64,000 nucleotides of DNA from an uncultured Ectothiorhodospiraceae bacterium (GCA_947260005.1 CAMYOL010000037.1:1-64000), one strand, 5' to 3'. Positions 52,201-61,721 are shown, numbered from the stretch's first letter. Notes: generated from the letters alone by a model not told the origin. Translations and numbers: made by a program.

Positions 52201-53297
52201 TGCGGTATTGGATAACGATTCTAACCCTATTGCTGAGTGTGAGCACACTATGCCAGGCCTCAGTCAGTATTAAAGAATTCAAACATCAGGAGTTTAACCC
52301 CTCTGCCGGTAAGCGGTTTGCGATCCCGGTTAAGATAGGCAAGCCAGGCTCAATTAAAGTCGTTATCTATAGCTCGGATGGCGACGTTGTGCGTACCTTA
52401 TCGTCCAGTTACAAAGCAAAAGCCGGTACCTACACACTAAGCTGGGATGGTAAAGACGAAGATAAAACGATCGTACCGAATGAGGCTTATATTCCAGTCG
52501 CTAAACTCTATAGTGGAAAAAAGGATAAGCCCAACTTTGTATACGACTCGCGTAATACCAGTGGTGGTAAAGAGATTAAGATTAATCCTAACTTGAACAC
52601 ACAAGGTCATATTGACTTTACGCTCAAACGTCCTTCGCGCATTTTGGCCCGAGCCGGGATTAAGTCTGGCCCAATGATGAAGACCATTTTGGATTGGCAG
52701 GTTCGCGGCAGCGGGCGCAACCGGCTTGCATGGGATGGTTATGATCAGGATAAGATGGTTAACCTCGCACAGCATAAACGACTGGCTTTATTAGTCACCG
52801 GGTTTGAGTTACCGGACCATGCCATCATAACCAACGGCAACAAATCATTAAGTTATACCGTCTGGCGGAAAACCAAAAAATGGCCGTCAGTGATGCCGGA
52901 TTTTAAAAAGAAACCATTAGAACGCAATGGGCAGCGTATTTCCCGACATTATTACTTACCACGCTCGGTAGATATCGAACCGCGCGTCAGCTTGGCTTTG
53001 GGTGAAAAACTGCCGTTAAATCCTGACGGACTGCCTATCGTGACCAAACCGATATCATTAAAGGTGGATATGCACAAAGATGATCGTTGGGCCATGAAGC
53101 AAAGTCTGTATGAGGTGGCGTTTTTTCTGGATTACGAATTTATATCTGAGGAAGAGCAAGGTTATGTGCCTTTGACCTGGCGTTGGAATCCTGCCGGGTT
53201 GAAACCAGGCATACACGTGATCAGCGTCAATGTGTCTGGCTTTAATGGGCAAGTTGGGGTGAAAAGCGTCACGATTTTTGTGCCTAAACAGCTTTAG
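52200..53297 (+). CDS. Exported FlgD-like Ig-domain protein
   Basis: 365 residues. Signal peptide to about residue 20 (STLCQA). Two copies of a FlgD-like Ig module: KIGKPGSIKVVIYSSDGDVV with TYTLSWDGKDEDKTIVPNEA, and LKRPSRILARAGIKSGPMMK with NRLAWDGYDQDKMV. A third, less regular beta domain ends VTIFVPKQL. Related modules occur in the next gene. Probably a periplasmic or surface structural partner. Confidence 0.68.
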   Translation: MRYWITILTLLLSVSTLCQASVSIKEFKHQEFNPSAGKRFAIPVKIGKPGSIKVVIYSSDGDVVRTLSSSYKAKAGTYTLSWDGKDEDKTIVPNEAYIPVAKLYSGKKDKPNFVYDSRNTSGGKEIKINPNLNTQGHIDFTLKRPSRILARAGIKSGPMMKTILDWQVRGSGRNRLAWDGYDQDKMVNLAQHKRLALLVTGFELPDHAIITNGNKSLSYTVWRKTKKWPSVMPDFKKKPLERNGQRISRHYYLPRSVDIEPRVSLALGEKLPLNPDGLPIVTKPISLKVDMHKDDRWAMKQSLYEVAFFLDYEFISEEEQGYVPLTWRWNPAGLKPGIHVISVNVSGFNGQVGVKSVTIFVPKQL

Positions 53298-53353
53298 TTA
53301 TTTTAATGTTAGCAAAGAGCAATGATACGAATATAACAGTGAGGATGAAACGC

Positions 53354-56005
53354 ATGAATGGACAGAGCAGGTATCACTTCTTTCAAATATTGACGTTATT
53401 ACCAATGAAATCATTTCTCACTGGCATCATGGCATTGATGCTGTTTTTATCTTCGCCAGTAGTGCATGCTAACTGGTGGAACCCGGTATTTAACATCACC
53501 ATAGAAACTTCGACCAATGGTGAGGATGCGGATGAACCGACCGGACCTGAGATCTTTCTTGGCTTTCCGGTGGTCTGGACCTACACGGTGACCAATACGG
53601 GTATCGCGACCTTGCATGACATCGTGGTCTATGATGGAGAACTGCTAGAACACTCACACGATGATGACGACTCCAAAGAAAGAAACCATGAAGGCTCATC
53701 TGATGGCTCGCATAAAAAGCCACACATACATGGCAACATAGTTTGTAAGATAGAAAAATTAAAACGCAATGAAAGTCGTACTTGTACATTAGAAGGTACA
53801 GCCGTTTTAGGTCAATATCAAACAACCGGCACCGCCGTGGTACGTGGCGATAATTGGTGGAAACGTGTTCGCGATGAAGATAAGAGCCACTATATCGGGA
53901 CATTAGGCAATCCATCTATTGATTTAGAAAAATCAACTCAAGGCCAAGATGCCGATATCGCCCCAGGTCCTGAGATCCCGGTCGGTGATTCGGTAGAATG
54001 GACCTTTGCAGTTACTAATACAGGCGATGTTGACTTAACCAACGTGGTCGTCACGGACGAACAGGTTCAACCCTCACCAACTGCGGCGACCACAGTTTGT
54101 CAGATTCCTCTGTTATCCATAGGACAGTCGCAAAACTGTACGGTAACCGGCACTGCGATTGAAGGGCAATACCAGAACCTGGGTATAGTCAATGCACAAG
54201 GTTTGGGTGATAGTGTTGTGACCGATCAAGATGCCAGTCATTATACTGGTGATGCAGCAAATGGATTAGCTTCATTACCAGCAGCAGTACCAAGCAGTGG
54301 TGATGCACCATTAGCCGTTACCTTTACACCTAATTCGACGACACAGAATGCGATCATTCGATATGAATGGGATTTCGAAGGCGATGGCACCTATGATCGC
54401 AGTGAAACGGTTGGACGTGATCAATCGTTTACTTACAATACTCCAGGTAGCTACAACGCCACACTACGCGTAACAGAAAATACCGGTGAACAAGCCACCG
54501 GTACCGTATTAATCACCGTTAACAACCAACCACCGGTGGTCAGCGCAAATGCCTCTCCATCAAACGGTCAGATACCATTAACGGTCACTTTCTCAGCTAC
54601 AGCGACGGACAGTGATGGCATTGCCCAATTTGAATGGGACTATGATGGCGATGGCACGTTCGATGAAACCACGCCAACAGGTACGGCATCAAATATTTAT
54701 CAGACAGAAGGCTCATTCCAGGCGAATGTGCGTGTAACCGATACACTGGGTGCGGCCACGACTCTCGCGATTCCCACACTCGAAGTCAATGCACTTCCCG
54801 TTGGCAGTCCTTCGGTTTCACTGGCGGTATCCGCTACCACCGGTAATGCACCGTTAAATGTCACGTTAACCGCAACGGCAACCGATCCGGATAACGGAAC
54901 AATCGATCAGTATGAATGGGATCTGGACGGCGACGGTACCTATGACCAGACTACCACGGTTGCTTCGTTGTCACATAGCTATACCGCCGTAGGTACCTTT
55001 TATCCGCGAGTCCGTGTTACTGATTCAGCTGGACAAACGGCGGTCGACGCCAACAAGGTGTTTGTTGTGCCTCAGGTATCATTAAACAGAGATCTGGATA
55101 CTATTGATCCTCTTAATGGTGAGACCACAACAATTTCTACCACATTAGGTGGTGATACGGAAGTGAGTGTCATTATAGAGGGGCGTAGCGGTGAGCTGAT
55201 TCGTACCTTAGTACCTTTTACCATGCGTGTCGCAGGTAACTATGATGATGTGTGGGATGGCAACAACGATGCCGCCAGTGTTGTGACTGAAGGCGATTAC
55301 CGGGCAATCTTACTGTATCGCGTCGATGGTGTGGTTAATCGATTGGATCTGGCGCTAACCACAGGTGGGCAGCAAAGTAATCCGCCGCGTAGTCGCATAC
55401 CTTCTAGTTTTTCACCACTAGCCGGTGATCCGCTGGATATCACATTCACTTTAAATCAAGCCTCCGAGGTAACGGCATTTATGGGTTTGTTCAGAGTGAA
55501 TACGCGTCTGGTGACGTTCATGCAACGACTACCATTGGGCCGGGGTACTCATCTAATCACCTGGAACGGTGAAAATTCCGATGGGCAATTAATTGAACCG
55601 CCACCGGGTGATCAGTTCTTGTTTGGTATATTCGCGTATACCTTGCCAGATAATGCGATTTATGTGCGCAGCGGGGTACACGTCAGTTCGGTTAGTGCCA
55701 TACCATCGGTATTCCAACCGACTCAAATTAATCCTGATGGCACACCCGCACTCAGCCAGATCCAGTTAGATCTGAACCGTGCCGGTGATGTCAAACTCGT
55801 CATCAATGATACCGTAACTGGCGCCTCAGTCGCCGAGTTTATCCATACTAATATCGTGGCGGGTACAAATACCATCACCTGGGATGGAAGGGATAACAAC
55901 GGTAACTTTGTCGCCCCCGGGACCTATCGATTAGGCGTCGCTGGTGTTGATGAGACTGGCTATCAATCTATAACCGTGTATGTCTTACAACGGATCTTTT
56001 ACTAA
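53354..56005 (+). CDS. Large exported DUF11-PKD-FlgD-like surface protein
   Basis: 883 residues from ATG 53354 (GAGG eight bases upstream); the track's start is 53306. Signal region ends SSPVVHA. In order: two DUF11-type repeats (~45-320; VVWTYTVTNTGIATLHDIVV and VEWTFAVTNTGDVDLTNVVV), three PKD domains (~325-600; YEWDFEGDGTYDRSE, FEWDYDGDGTFDET, YEWDLDGDGTYDQT), then three FlgD-like modules (DVWDGNNDAAS, ITWNGENSDGQ, ITWDGRDNNGN). The first DUF11 repeat carries a His/Asp-rich insertion near HSHDDDD and HKKPHIHG. No sortase or autotransporter anchor. Confidence 0.82.
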   Translation: MNGQSRYHFFQILTLLPMKSFLTGIMALMLFLSSPVVHANWWNPVFNITIETSTNGEDADEPTGPEIFLGFPVVWTYTVTNTGIATLHDIVVYDGELLEHSHDDDDSKERNHEGSSDGSHKKPHIHGNIVCKIEKLKRNESRTCTLEGTAVLGQYQTTGTAVVRGDNWWKRVRDEDKSHYIGTLGNPSIDLEKSTQGQDADIAPGPEIPVGDSVEWTFAVTNTGDVDLTNVVVTDEQVQPSPTAATTVCQIPLLSIGQSQNCTVTGTAIEGQYQNLGIVNAQGLGDSVVTDQDASHYTGDAANGLASLPAAVPSSGDAPLAVTFTPNSTTQNAIIRYEWDFEGDGTYDRSETVGRDQSFTYNTPGSYNATLRVTENTGEQATGTVLITVNNQPPVVSANASPSNGQIPLTVTFSATATDSDGIAQFEWDYDGDGTFDETTPTGTASNIYQTEGSFQANVRVTDTLGAATTLAIPTLEVNALPVGSPSVSLAVSATTGNAPLNVTLTATATDPDNGTIDQYEWDLDGDGTYDQTTTVASLSHSYTAVGTFYPRVRVTDSAGQTAVDANKVFVVPQVSLNRDLDTIDPLNGETTTISTTLGGDTEVSVIIEGRSGELIRTLVPFTMRVAGNYDDVWDGNNDAASVVTEGDYRAILLYRVDGVVNRLDLALTTGGQQSNPPRSRIPSSFSPLAGDPLDITFTLNQASEVTAFMGLFRVNTRLVTFMQRLPLGRGTHLITWNGENSDGQLIEPPPGDQFLFGIFAYTLPDNAIYVRSGVHVSSVSAIPSVFQPTQINPDGTPALSQIQLDLNRAGDVKLVINDTVTGASVAEFIHTNIVAGTNTITWDGRDNNGNFVAPGTYRLGVAGVDETGYQSITVYVLQRIFY

Positions 56006-56016
56006 GGAGAATTATC

Positions 56017-56427
56017 ATGATGAGCAAATTATTTTATAAGGTAGTTAATGTACTCTCTTTAGTAACCATGCTGGCCCTATCATCGAATAGCATGGCACTG
56101 GATTTGAGTGCACAAGACTACATTACCATGGACCTACAGGTACGTCAGGCGACACTCGATGGCGTGCAGGCAAGAGCCCAGCTAATGGAACAAGGTGGTG
56201 ATCTGGATGCCCAGTTCGCCTTGGATACCCAAATACAACAAACCGTTACAAACATTTATTCAAACTGGGGCATGACCTCTGCTCAGGCGGTAGTCTGGGC
56301 GACTCACCATTTTGAAGAAGTTCAGACATTGCTCACCACTCAACCTTCGTTACAGGCTGAGTACGACCGCATATCACGTGAACTTGATGAAGCATCTGCA
56401 TTAATCCAGGCAATGGCAAACAGGTAA
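56017..56427 (+). CDS. Small exported helical protein
   Basis: 136 residues, not recognised. Signal peptide (LSLVTMLALSSNSMA) to about residue 27, then an almost fully alpha-helical, glutamine-rich chain (YITMDLQVRQATLDGVQARA, ISRELDEASALIQAMANR). AAGGAG lies eight bases before ATG 56017. It sits directly before the RHS gene, where adaptor or chaperone-like proteins are often found; the role here is not known. Confidence 0.65.
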   Translation: MMSKLFYKVVNVLSLVTMLALSSNSMALDLSAQDYITMDLQVRQATLDGVQARAQLMEQGGDLDAQFALDTQIQQTVTNIYSNWGMTSAQAVVWATHHFEEVQTLLTTQPSLQAEYDRISRELDEASALIQAMANR

Positions 56428-56442
56428 TCAGGGAGATAGACC

Positions 56443-59400
56443 ATGCAATTACATTCTGTTTTATTCAATAAAATTGTGACCGCACTACGGATTAGCATCG
56501 TAGCATTGCTCGTTGCCTTTGCCAGTTCTTTGGCTATAAGCCCGGCGTATGCTTTTCATTTTCCCTGGGACCAGGGACATGACACGACCGACCCAAATGA
56601 TGCCGATGATCCGGGTACCTGTGAAGAAGGAGACTGTGATAACGATCCTTGTAATAAAGGTAGTAAGGGTTCACCAGTCAATTTGGCCACAGGCTATTTT
56701 GTCTGGAGCGAAACCGATATCGTTTTAAAAGGTCGTCCAAGGCTAGCCGTAACTCGAACTTTCAACTCACACGATCCACGTGTTGGATTGGTGGGCAATG
56801 GTTGGAGCATGAGCTGCGATCGTGGTCTGATATTTACTAGTCGATTCATCACAAATCAAGTGGGCGATTCTGAACTCGTGCGTGAGTTTGTGCGTCGATT
56901 ACCGAATGGCAAGCGGTATATTTACTCAGAACGACCAGATGGTAAGTTTGCAGCACCTGGCCTATTTGATGTGATTGAACGCCTGCCGGATAATATGGCC
57001 AGGTTGGAAAGAAGAAATGGTAGTTACAGTATTTATGGAGAAACAGGTGAATTATTAGCCACAGGTGATCGTAATAGTAATATTGTTAATTACATTTATG
57101 ACACTCAGGGACGCTTGATTCAAAAAGCCGATACTAATGGACGTTCGCTGACTTATGAATACAACGCCAATGGTCTAGTTTCTATAATCCGAGATCACAC
57201 CGGACGTGAATGGTTATATGGTTATGACGCTGATGCGAATCTGACCTTGGTGACCGATCCACTGAATGGAGCACGTACGTATGGTTATGAAACCTATCAA
57301 GCACCTAGTGACGGTCAGTCCTATACCCACCTAAATCGTATTACGGATGAAACAGGTGTAGTGGAAACCGACGTAACCTATAGTGGTGCGCGAGTTTCTT
57401 CCTACACTGACTTGGCCAACACCTATAGCTATCAATATGACAAAGCCAACCGTAGGGCTACTAAGACTGATAGCATGGGCAGCCAATGGGTCTATACGTA
57501 TAATACAACGGGGCAATTTACTCGTATTGATGCACCACTTGGACGAACATTCCAGTATGAGCGTGATGCCGATAGTTTGATAACAACTTATACCGATCCG
57601 AGTGGTACTGCATATTCCTATACATATGATGCCTTTGGTAATCGATTGTCTCAATCGGATAGTCGAGGTACGATTACTATTACCTACGATAACGAGAAGC
57701 CGTGGCCATTAACGATTAATTCACGTTCCGGTAGAGTGACCACGCTGACCTACAATGCACAAGGTAATCCACTAACAGTTACTGACTCTGACGGAAATAT
57801 ATCCAATTTATCCTGGTCACCACAGGGGGATTTATTACAGATTACAAATGCCCTAAATAATCAGACGACAAACACTTACAATATCCAAGGAATGCCACTA
57901 ACAGTAACCGACCCACTGGGTCGAGCCACACAATACCAATACGATAGTCTGAATAATCTAGTTAGCATGACTAATCCGGTTGGAGAGGTGATGCAATATC
58001 AATACGATGCCCTGGATAGAGTGATATCGTATACCGATGGAAATGGTGATACGACGAGTTACAGTTATGATGCAGCGGATCGTATTACGCAAGTGAACGC
58101 TCCGAATAATCAAACGGCTCAGTATACTTATGATAACTTTGGACGTTTGAGTCAGCGTACGTTTTACGATGGTACAAACCATACATATCAATTTCGAATT
58201 GACAATCTTGTTTCACAAATGACACGCCCTGATAACGTTGTTTCCTCAATGGTGTATGATGATGCTAAACGCCTGATACAGCGTACCATTGGAACGGAAG
58301 ACACGTATCAATATGCATATAACTTGCGTGATCAACTAACAACGGCATCAAATATTACTGGAACAGTGACGTTTGCTTATGATGCATTTGGACGCAAGAC
58401 CAACGAAACCGTCAATGGCCAGGCAACAACATATCAATACAACACCGAAGATGAGATTGAGCAACTGACCAGTATGGGCTTGTTACAGACACAACAGTTC
58501 GATGTCAGAGGTTTGTTAAGTCAGCTGGATATATCTGGTAGTAGCTATCAATATAGCTATGATGCAATAACACGCCTAACGTCTATTAATCGCACTAATG
58601 CGATTAATACAACCATGCAATACGATGAGGCCGATCAATTATTACAGATTAGCCATGCAGCGGGACTTCGTAGCTATCAGTATCAATATGATCTAGCCAG
58701 TCGTGTTAATCAATGGCAAGGCGTGGCAAATGAAACCCGAAGCTATAATTACGATCCAGCTAGTCGTTTGACAAATGTTCAATCTATTATAAATCCTGAA
58801 TCGTTCAATTACGATTCTATAGGTAATCGGCTAAATAATAATGCACAATATGATAATGCAAACCGTATTATCGAAGATGATAATTTCATTTACAGTTACG
58901 ACGTAAACGGCAATCAGACTCAGAAACTGAATAAGTCTACAGGAGTTGTCGAGCAATATAGCTACAATAGTCTGGATCAGCTGGTTCAATATCAGTTTTT
59001 TTCAGATAGTAATCCGGCTACGTCTGCTACAGTCGATTTTAGTTACACATATGGACCATTTGGGCGGCGTTGGGCTAAACAGGATAATCTGGGTGGTGGT
59101 AGTCGGCAGTTTTATTGGTCTGATACAAGTATGATAGGTGAATTATCAGGTAGCATACAACGGCGTTACATCATGGAGGGTAAAACACCGATAGGGTTTG
59201 TTGAAAATGGTCAGGTTTATCATTACTTTAAAGACCATTTGGGTGCTGCTCACGAGGCGTCTGACAGTAATGGGACGGTCGTTTGGCGGGGGAGTTATGA
59301 TAGTTTTGGAAAAGTGACGGAAACCATTACAACGGCAGATAATTACCTGCGTTTTCCTGGTCAGTATCATGATGAGGAAAGTGGGTTATATTATAACTAC

Positions 59401-59916
59401 TTTAGGTTCTACGATCCGAGTACAGGTAGATACATCACCTCCGACCCTATTGGTATAATAGGCTTATTAAACGGTGCTGCCGATAGGATTGCGATGAATC
59501 CAACAATTCCTCCGAACTTTACTGCGTTGCAAGGTGGGTTGCCTTATCAAACTATCTCACGCAGTAAACCATTAAACACATATACATATGCTGCTAATAG
59601 TCCATTGCTTAATTCCGATCCACTTGGGTTAGATGCGGCGGCTACTTTAGGGAGAGGTTTGGCTATATGGGGTGGTGCCTCAGTATCAGATGGTCCTTTT
59701 CCTGCAGGTGAGATTGTTGGCGGTGTTATCTTCATTGGTTTTGCAGGTGTTGCTCTATATGAATATTGTACTGATGATGAGGAAGCAGAGGACAAGAATT
59801 GCGAAGCGTTATATCAGAGCATCTTGGCAACATGTGCCGGTTTAACTGGTAAAAAGAAATTTAGGTGTTTTGAAGCAGCCAGGATTGCAAGAGATCAGTG
59901 TTACCAAGAGAGATAA
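56443..59916 (+). CDS. RHS-repeat protein with variable C-terminal tail
   Basis: 1157 residues. Signal peptide to about 37 (AISPAYA), an acidic linker, then a DUF6531-type start (GSPVNLATGYFVWSETDIVL). Residues ~220-950 are YD/RHS repeats (YDTQGRLIQKADTNG, YDALDRVISYTDGNGDT). The RHS core follows: YHYFKDHLGAAHEASDSNGT, SGLYYNYFRFYDPSTGRYIT, ending NSDPLGL near 1065. The last ~90 residues hold a hydrophobic stretch and a cysteine-rich segment (NCEALYQSILATCAGL, CFEAARIARDQCYQER). Expected to form a shell enclosing the tail. No known nuclease motif was recognised in the tail. Confidence 0.9.
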   Translation: MQLHSVLFNKIVTALRISIVALLVAFASSLAISPAYAFHFPWDQGHDTTDPNDADDPGTCEEGDCDNDPCNKGSKGSPVNLATGYFVWSETDIVLKGRPRLAVTRTFNSHDPRVGLVGNGWSMSCDRGLIFTSRFITNQVGDSELVREFVRRLPNGKRYIYSERPDGKFAAPGLFDVIERLPDNMARLERRNGSYSIYGETGELLATGDRNSNIVNYIYDTQGRLIQKADTNGRSLTYEYNANGLVSIIRDHTGREWLYGYDADANLTLVTDPLNGARTYGYETYQAPSDGQSYTHLNRITDETGVVETDVTYSGARVSSYTDLANTYSYQYDKANRRATKTDSMGSQWVYTYNTTGQFTRIDAPLGRTFQYERDADSLITTYTDPSGTAYSYTYDAFGNRLSQSDSRGTITITYDNEKPWPLTINSRSGRVTTLTYNAQGNPLTVTDSDGNISNLSWSPQGDLLQITNALNNQTTNTYNIQGMPLTVTDPLGRATQYQYDSLNNLVSMTNPVGEVMQYQYDALDRVISYTDGNGDTTSYSYDAADRITQVNAPNNQTAQYTYDNFGRLSQRTFYDGTNHTYQFRIDNLVSQMTRPDNVVSSMVYDDAKRLIQRTIGTEDTYQYAYNLRDQLTTASNITGTVTFAYDAFGRKTNETVNGQATTYQYNTEDEIEQLTSMGLLQTQQFDVRGLLSQLDISGSSYQYSYDAITRLTSINRTNAINTTMQYDEADQLLQISHAAGLRSYQYQYDLASRVNQWQGVANETRSYNYDPASRLTNVQSIINPESFNYDSIGNRLNNNAQYDNANRIIEDDNFIYSYDVNGNQTQKLNKSTGVVEQYSYNSLDQLVQYQFFSDSNPATSATVDFSYTYGPFGRRWAKQDNLGGGSRQFYWSDTSMIGELSGSIQRRYIMEGKTPIGFVENGQVYHYFKDHLGAAHEASDSNGTVVWRGSYDSFGKVTETITTADNYLRFPGQYHDEESGLYYNYFRFYDPSTGRYITSDPIGIIGLLNGAADRIAMNPTIPPNFTALQGGLPYQTISRSKPLNTYTYAANSPLLNSDPLGLDAAATLGRGLAIWGGASVSDGPFPAGEIVGGVIFIGFAGVALYEYCTDDEEAEDKNCEALYQSILATCAGLTGKKKFRCFEAARIARDQCYQER

Positions 59917-59940
59917 TAAATATTCTAAGGATGCACATTA

Positions 59941-60246
59941 GTGAAATACATAGCCGAGAGAAAATTACTTTTTAAAGAGAAAAACACTCAAACTACTAAA
60001 GAAATGGTGATTAAGATAAGTGAACCATATATTGTAACTGAAAATGACGTGAAATTTCCGGTTGATGGGGTTATTGCTGGATGTCATGTGAAAATTGAAG
60101 GGTTGGATGAGCCTGGATATGATTTGTATGGGATGGACTCTCTTCAGGCGGTGAATTTAGCTTCAGATATAGATCCACTGTTAGATAGATTAAGTGGAAA
60201 CTATGATTTTTTTTGGAGCACTGGAGAGCCTTATTTCGAAGAATAG
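59941..60246 (+). CDS. DUF6968-like small protein, candidate immunity partner
   Basis: 101 residues, soluble, no signal peptide. Start GTG 59941, 11 bases after AAGGA. The pattern IAERKLLFKE at the N-terminus, VKIEGLDEPGYDLYGMDSLQA in the middle and VNLASDIDPLLDRL resembles the DUF6968 family, small proteins reported near polymorphic toxins. It follows the RHS gene by 24 bp, the immunity-gene position, but no toxin activity has been shown for the RHS tail. Confidence 0.6.
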   Translation: MKYIAERKLLFKEKNTQTTKEMVIKISEPYIVTENDVKFPVDGVIAGCHVKIEGLDEPGYDLYGMDSLQAVNLASDIDPLLDRLSGNYDFFWSTGEPYFEE

Positions 60247-60277
60247 ATTAACCTGATTGGTTCTAGTTTCAAAGGAC

Positions 60278-60394
60278 CTAAACCGTCCATCGTTTGGTAT
60301 CCTGATTAAACAGGATGTCTTTAATCCATTTGCCGGTAAAGTGTTTTTCTTCAGGAGCGGATCGTTTGGCGATCTCGAATTGGAGTAGTAATTC
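60278..60394 (-). pseudogene. Gene fragment downstream of the RHS locus
   Basis: On the minus strand 38 codons ending in TAG read as plausible protein (LLQFEIAKRSAPEEKHFTGK, WIKDILFNQDTKRWTV), preceded by an in-frame TAG and then KNECQTD. No start or RBS. It looks like the decayed 3' end of a gene; family not recognised. The rest of 60247-60599 holds nothing I can support. Confidence 0.3.
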
Positions 60395-60599
60395 CTAATC
60401 GGTTTGGCACTCGTTCTTAACAACTGGATTAACCTAGTTTAGATTCAACCAATAAGTGCAACAAAATGTAAAGATATTAGCCTCTTTGGACTATCTGCGA
60501 TGTTGTAGAATCCTATCCCAGCGGACTCCGTCCCTGCCATACATATTTATAGTGAGTACCGTGAATTTATATTTGGATATCCAGATTACACTAAAAATT

Positions 60600-60863
60600 T
60601 TATTCTCGGCTTTGCAACGCCAGGTCGTTAATAATTTTAATGGCGTCGTCTTTACTTGGATGCCCGACGGCAATTATTTTATGATCATGTATCAAGGCCG
60701 GAAAGGTTTTTAGATTATATTGACAAGCCATATTCTCACCTTGTTCGTCATCCAGGTTAAATATTTCAACATCAATTTGCTGAGCCTGACATGCATCACT
60801 CCAGATTGCTCTGGTTTCAGTACAGGAGGAATAGGGGCCTGCCAGGATAAGCGTCAGTTTCAT
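60600..60863 (-). CDS. Thioredoxin-like fold protein, 87 aa
   Basis: Small thioredoxin/glutaredoxin-like protein: beta strand MKLTLILAG, an active-site region SSCTETRAIW, DVEIFNLDDEQGENMACQYN, and the cis-proline region LKTFPALI. The usual CxxC is reduced to CxxT, so any redox role would be monothiol; a second cysteine follows 11 residues later (DACQAQ). No signal peptide. It diverges from the metallo-beta-lactamase remnant across an FNR/DNR-type palindrome. Confidence 0.7.
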   Translation of the reverse strand: MKLTLILAGPYSSCTETRAIWSDACQAQQIDVEIFNLDDEQGENMACQYNLKTFPALIHDHKIIAVGHPSKDDAIKIINDLALQSRE

Positions 60864-60949
60864 GTATTATTTAGCATCTCAATATTTGCTTATATTTGTT
60901 TCAATCATGACCAAACGCTATTAATACTATAACAATTACTTGAATATCC

Positions 60950-60963
60950 TTGACCAAGGTCAA
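60950..60963. promoter_or_regulatory. FNR/DNR-type palindrome
   Basis: TTGACCAAGGTCAA is a TTGAC-N4-GTCAA inverted repeat, close to the FNR consensus TTGAT-N4-ATCAA and to DNR/NNR-type boxes. It lies 87 bp upstream of the divergent thioredoxin-like start. Confidence 0.5.
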
Positions 60964-61091
60964 CTCTGATTATTTCATTTAATACAAATATTCTGTTAGT
61001 GTGGCAACATGGAAAGCAACCAGATTATTCTTGATGAACTTCATCACATCCCCTTATTTGAGGCGTTGGAACAGCCGCACCCGGAAAGCCA

Positions 61092-61721
61092 TTGCTCGCG
61101 ATCATTTATACGCATTGGCACATCGATCATTCATCAGGAGCAAAGATATTAAAGCAACAATTCGGCGATGATATACCCATCATTGCGCATGAACGAACTT
61201 TGAGTCGATTAAAACGCTGGGGTGATCCTGAAGTACTATTACCGACCAAAACGATCGATGATGACGGTGTTATTCTACGCTATGGCGATATGAACATTGA
61301 GCTAAATTATATTGGCTACGGTCACACGAATACGATGCTGGTGCCCCGTTTCCCAAAGCAAAAGTTAGTATTTGCCGTTGATTTTGCCAACAATGATGCG
61401 GTTGGATGGAGAGATTTACCCGGTTGGTACTTAGGTGAATTAATCGCGATGCAGGGACGTTTAAATAAACTGGACTTTGATATTGTCGCGTTCGGACATG
61501 GCATGCCTGGAGATAAAGACACGATAAGACGTCAGATAAAATACTACACGGATTTGACTACGCAGGCCAAGCGTGCTTTACAGCAGGGACTGTCCGAGGA
61601 TGAGGCGGTTAAAGTGATTGAGAAAAATCTATCGCAATACAAGCAGTGGCGTTTTTATGATAAGTGGTTTTTGATGAATATACGAGGAGCCTATCGCTGG
61701 GCTAAAGAGAATAATACCTAG
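61092..61721 (+). pseudogene. Metallo-beta-lactamase fold hydrolase, 5'-truncated
   Basis: The frame keeps the metal motif THWHIDHSSGA at its very start, then YIGYGHTNTMLV, VFAVDFANNDAV and FGHGMPGD, so the second half of the MBL fold is intact (209 residues). The ~80-100 residues that normally precede THxHxDH (including the strand ending in a D-x-G turn) are missing: upstream the frame reads PGKPLLAIIY and meets TGA within about 15 codons. No good RBS sits at TTG 61092. A second frame from ATG 61010 (MESNQIILDE) does not supply the missing fold. Confidence 0.7.
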
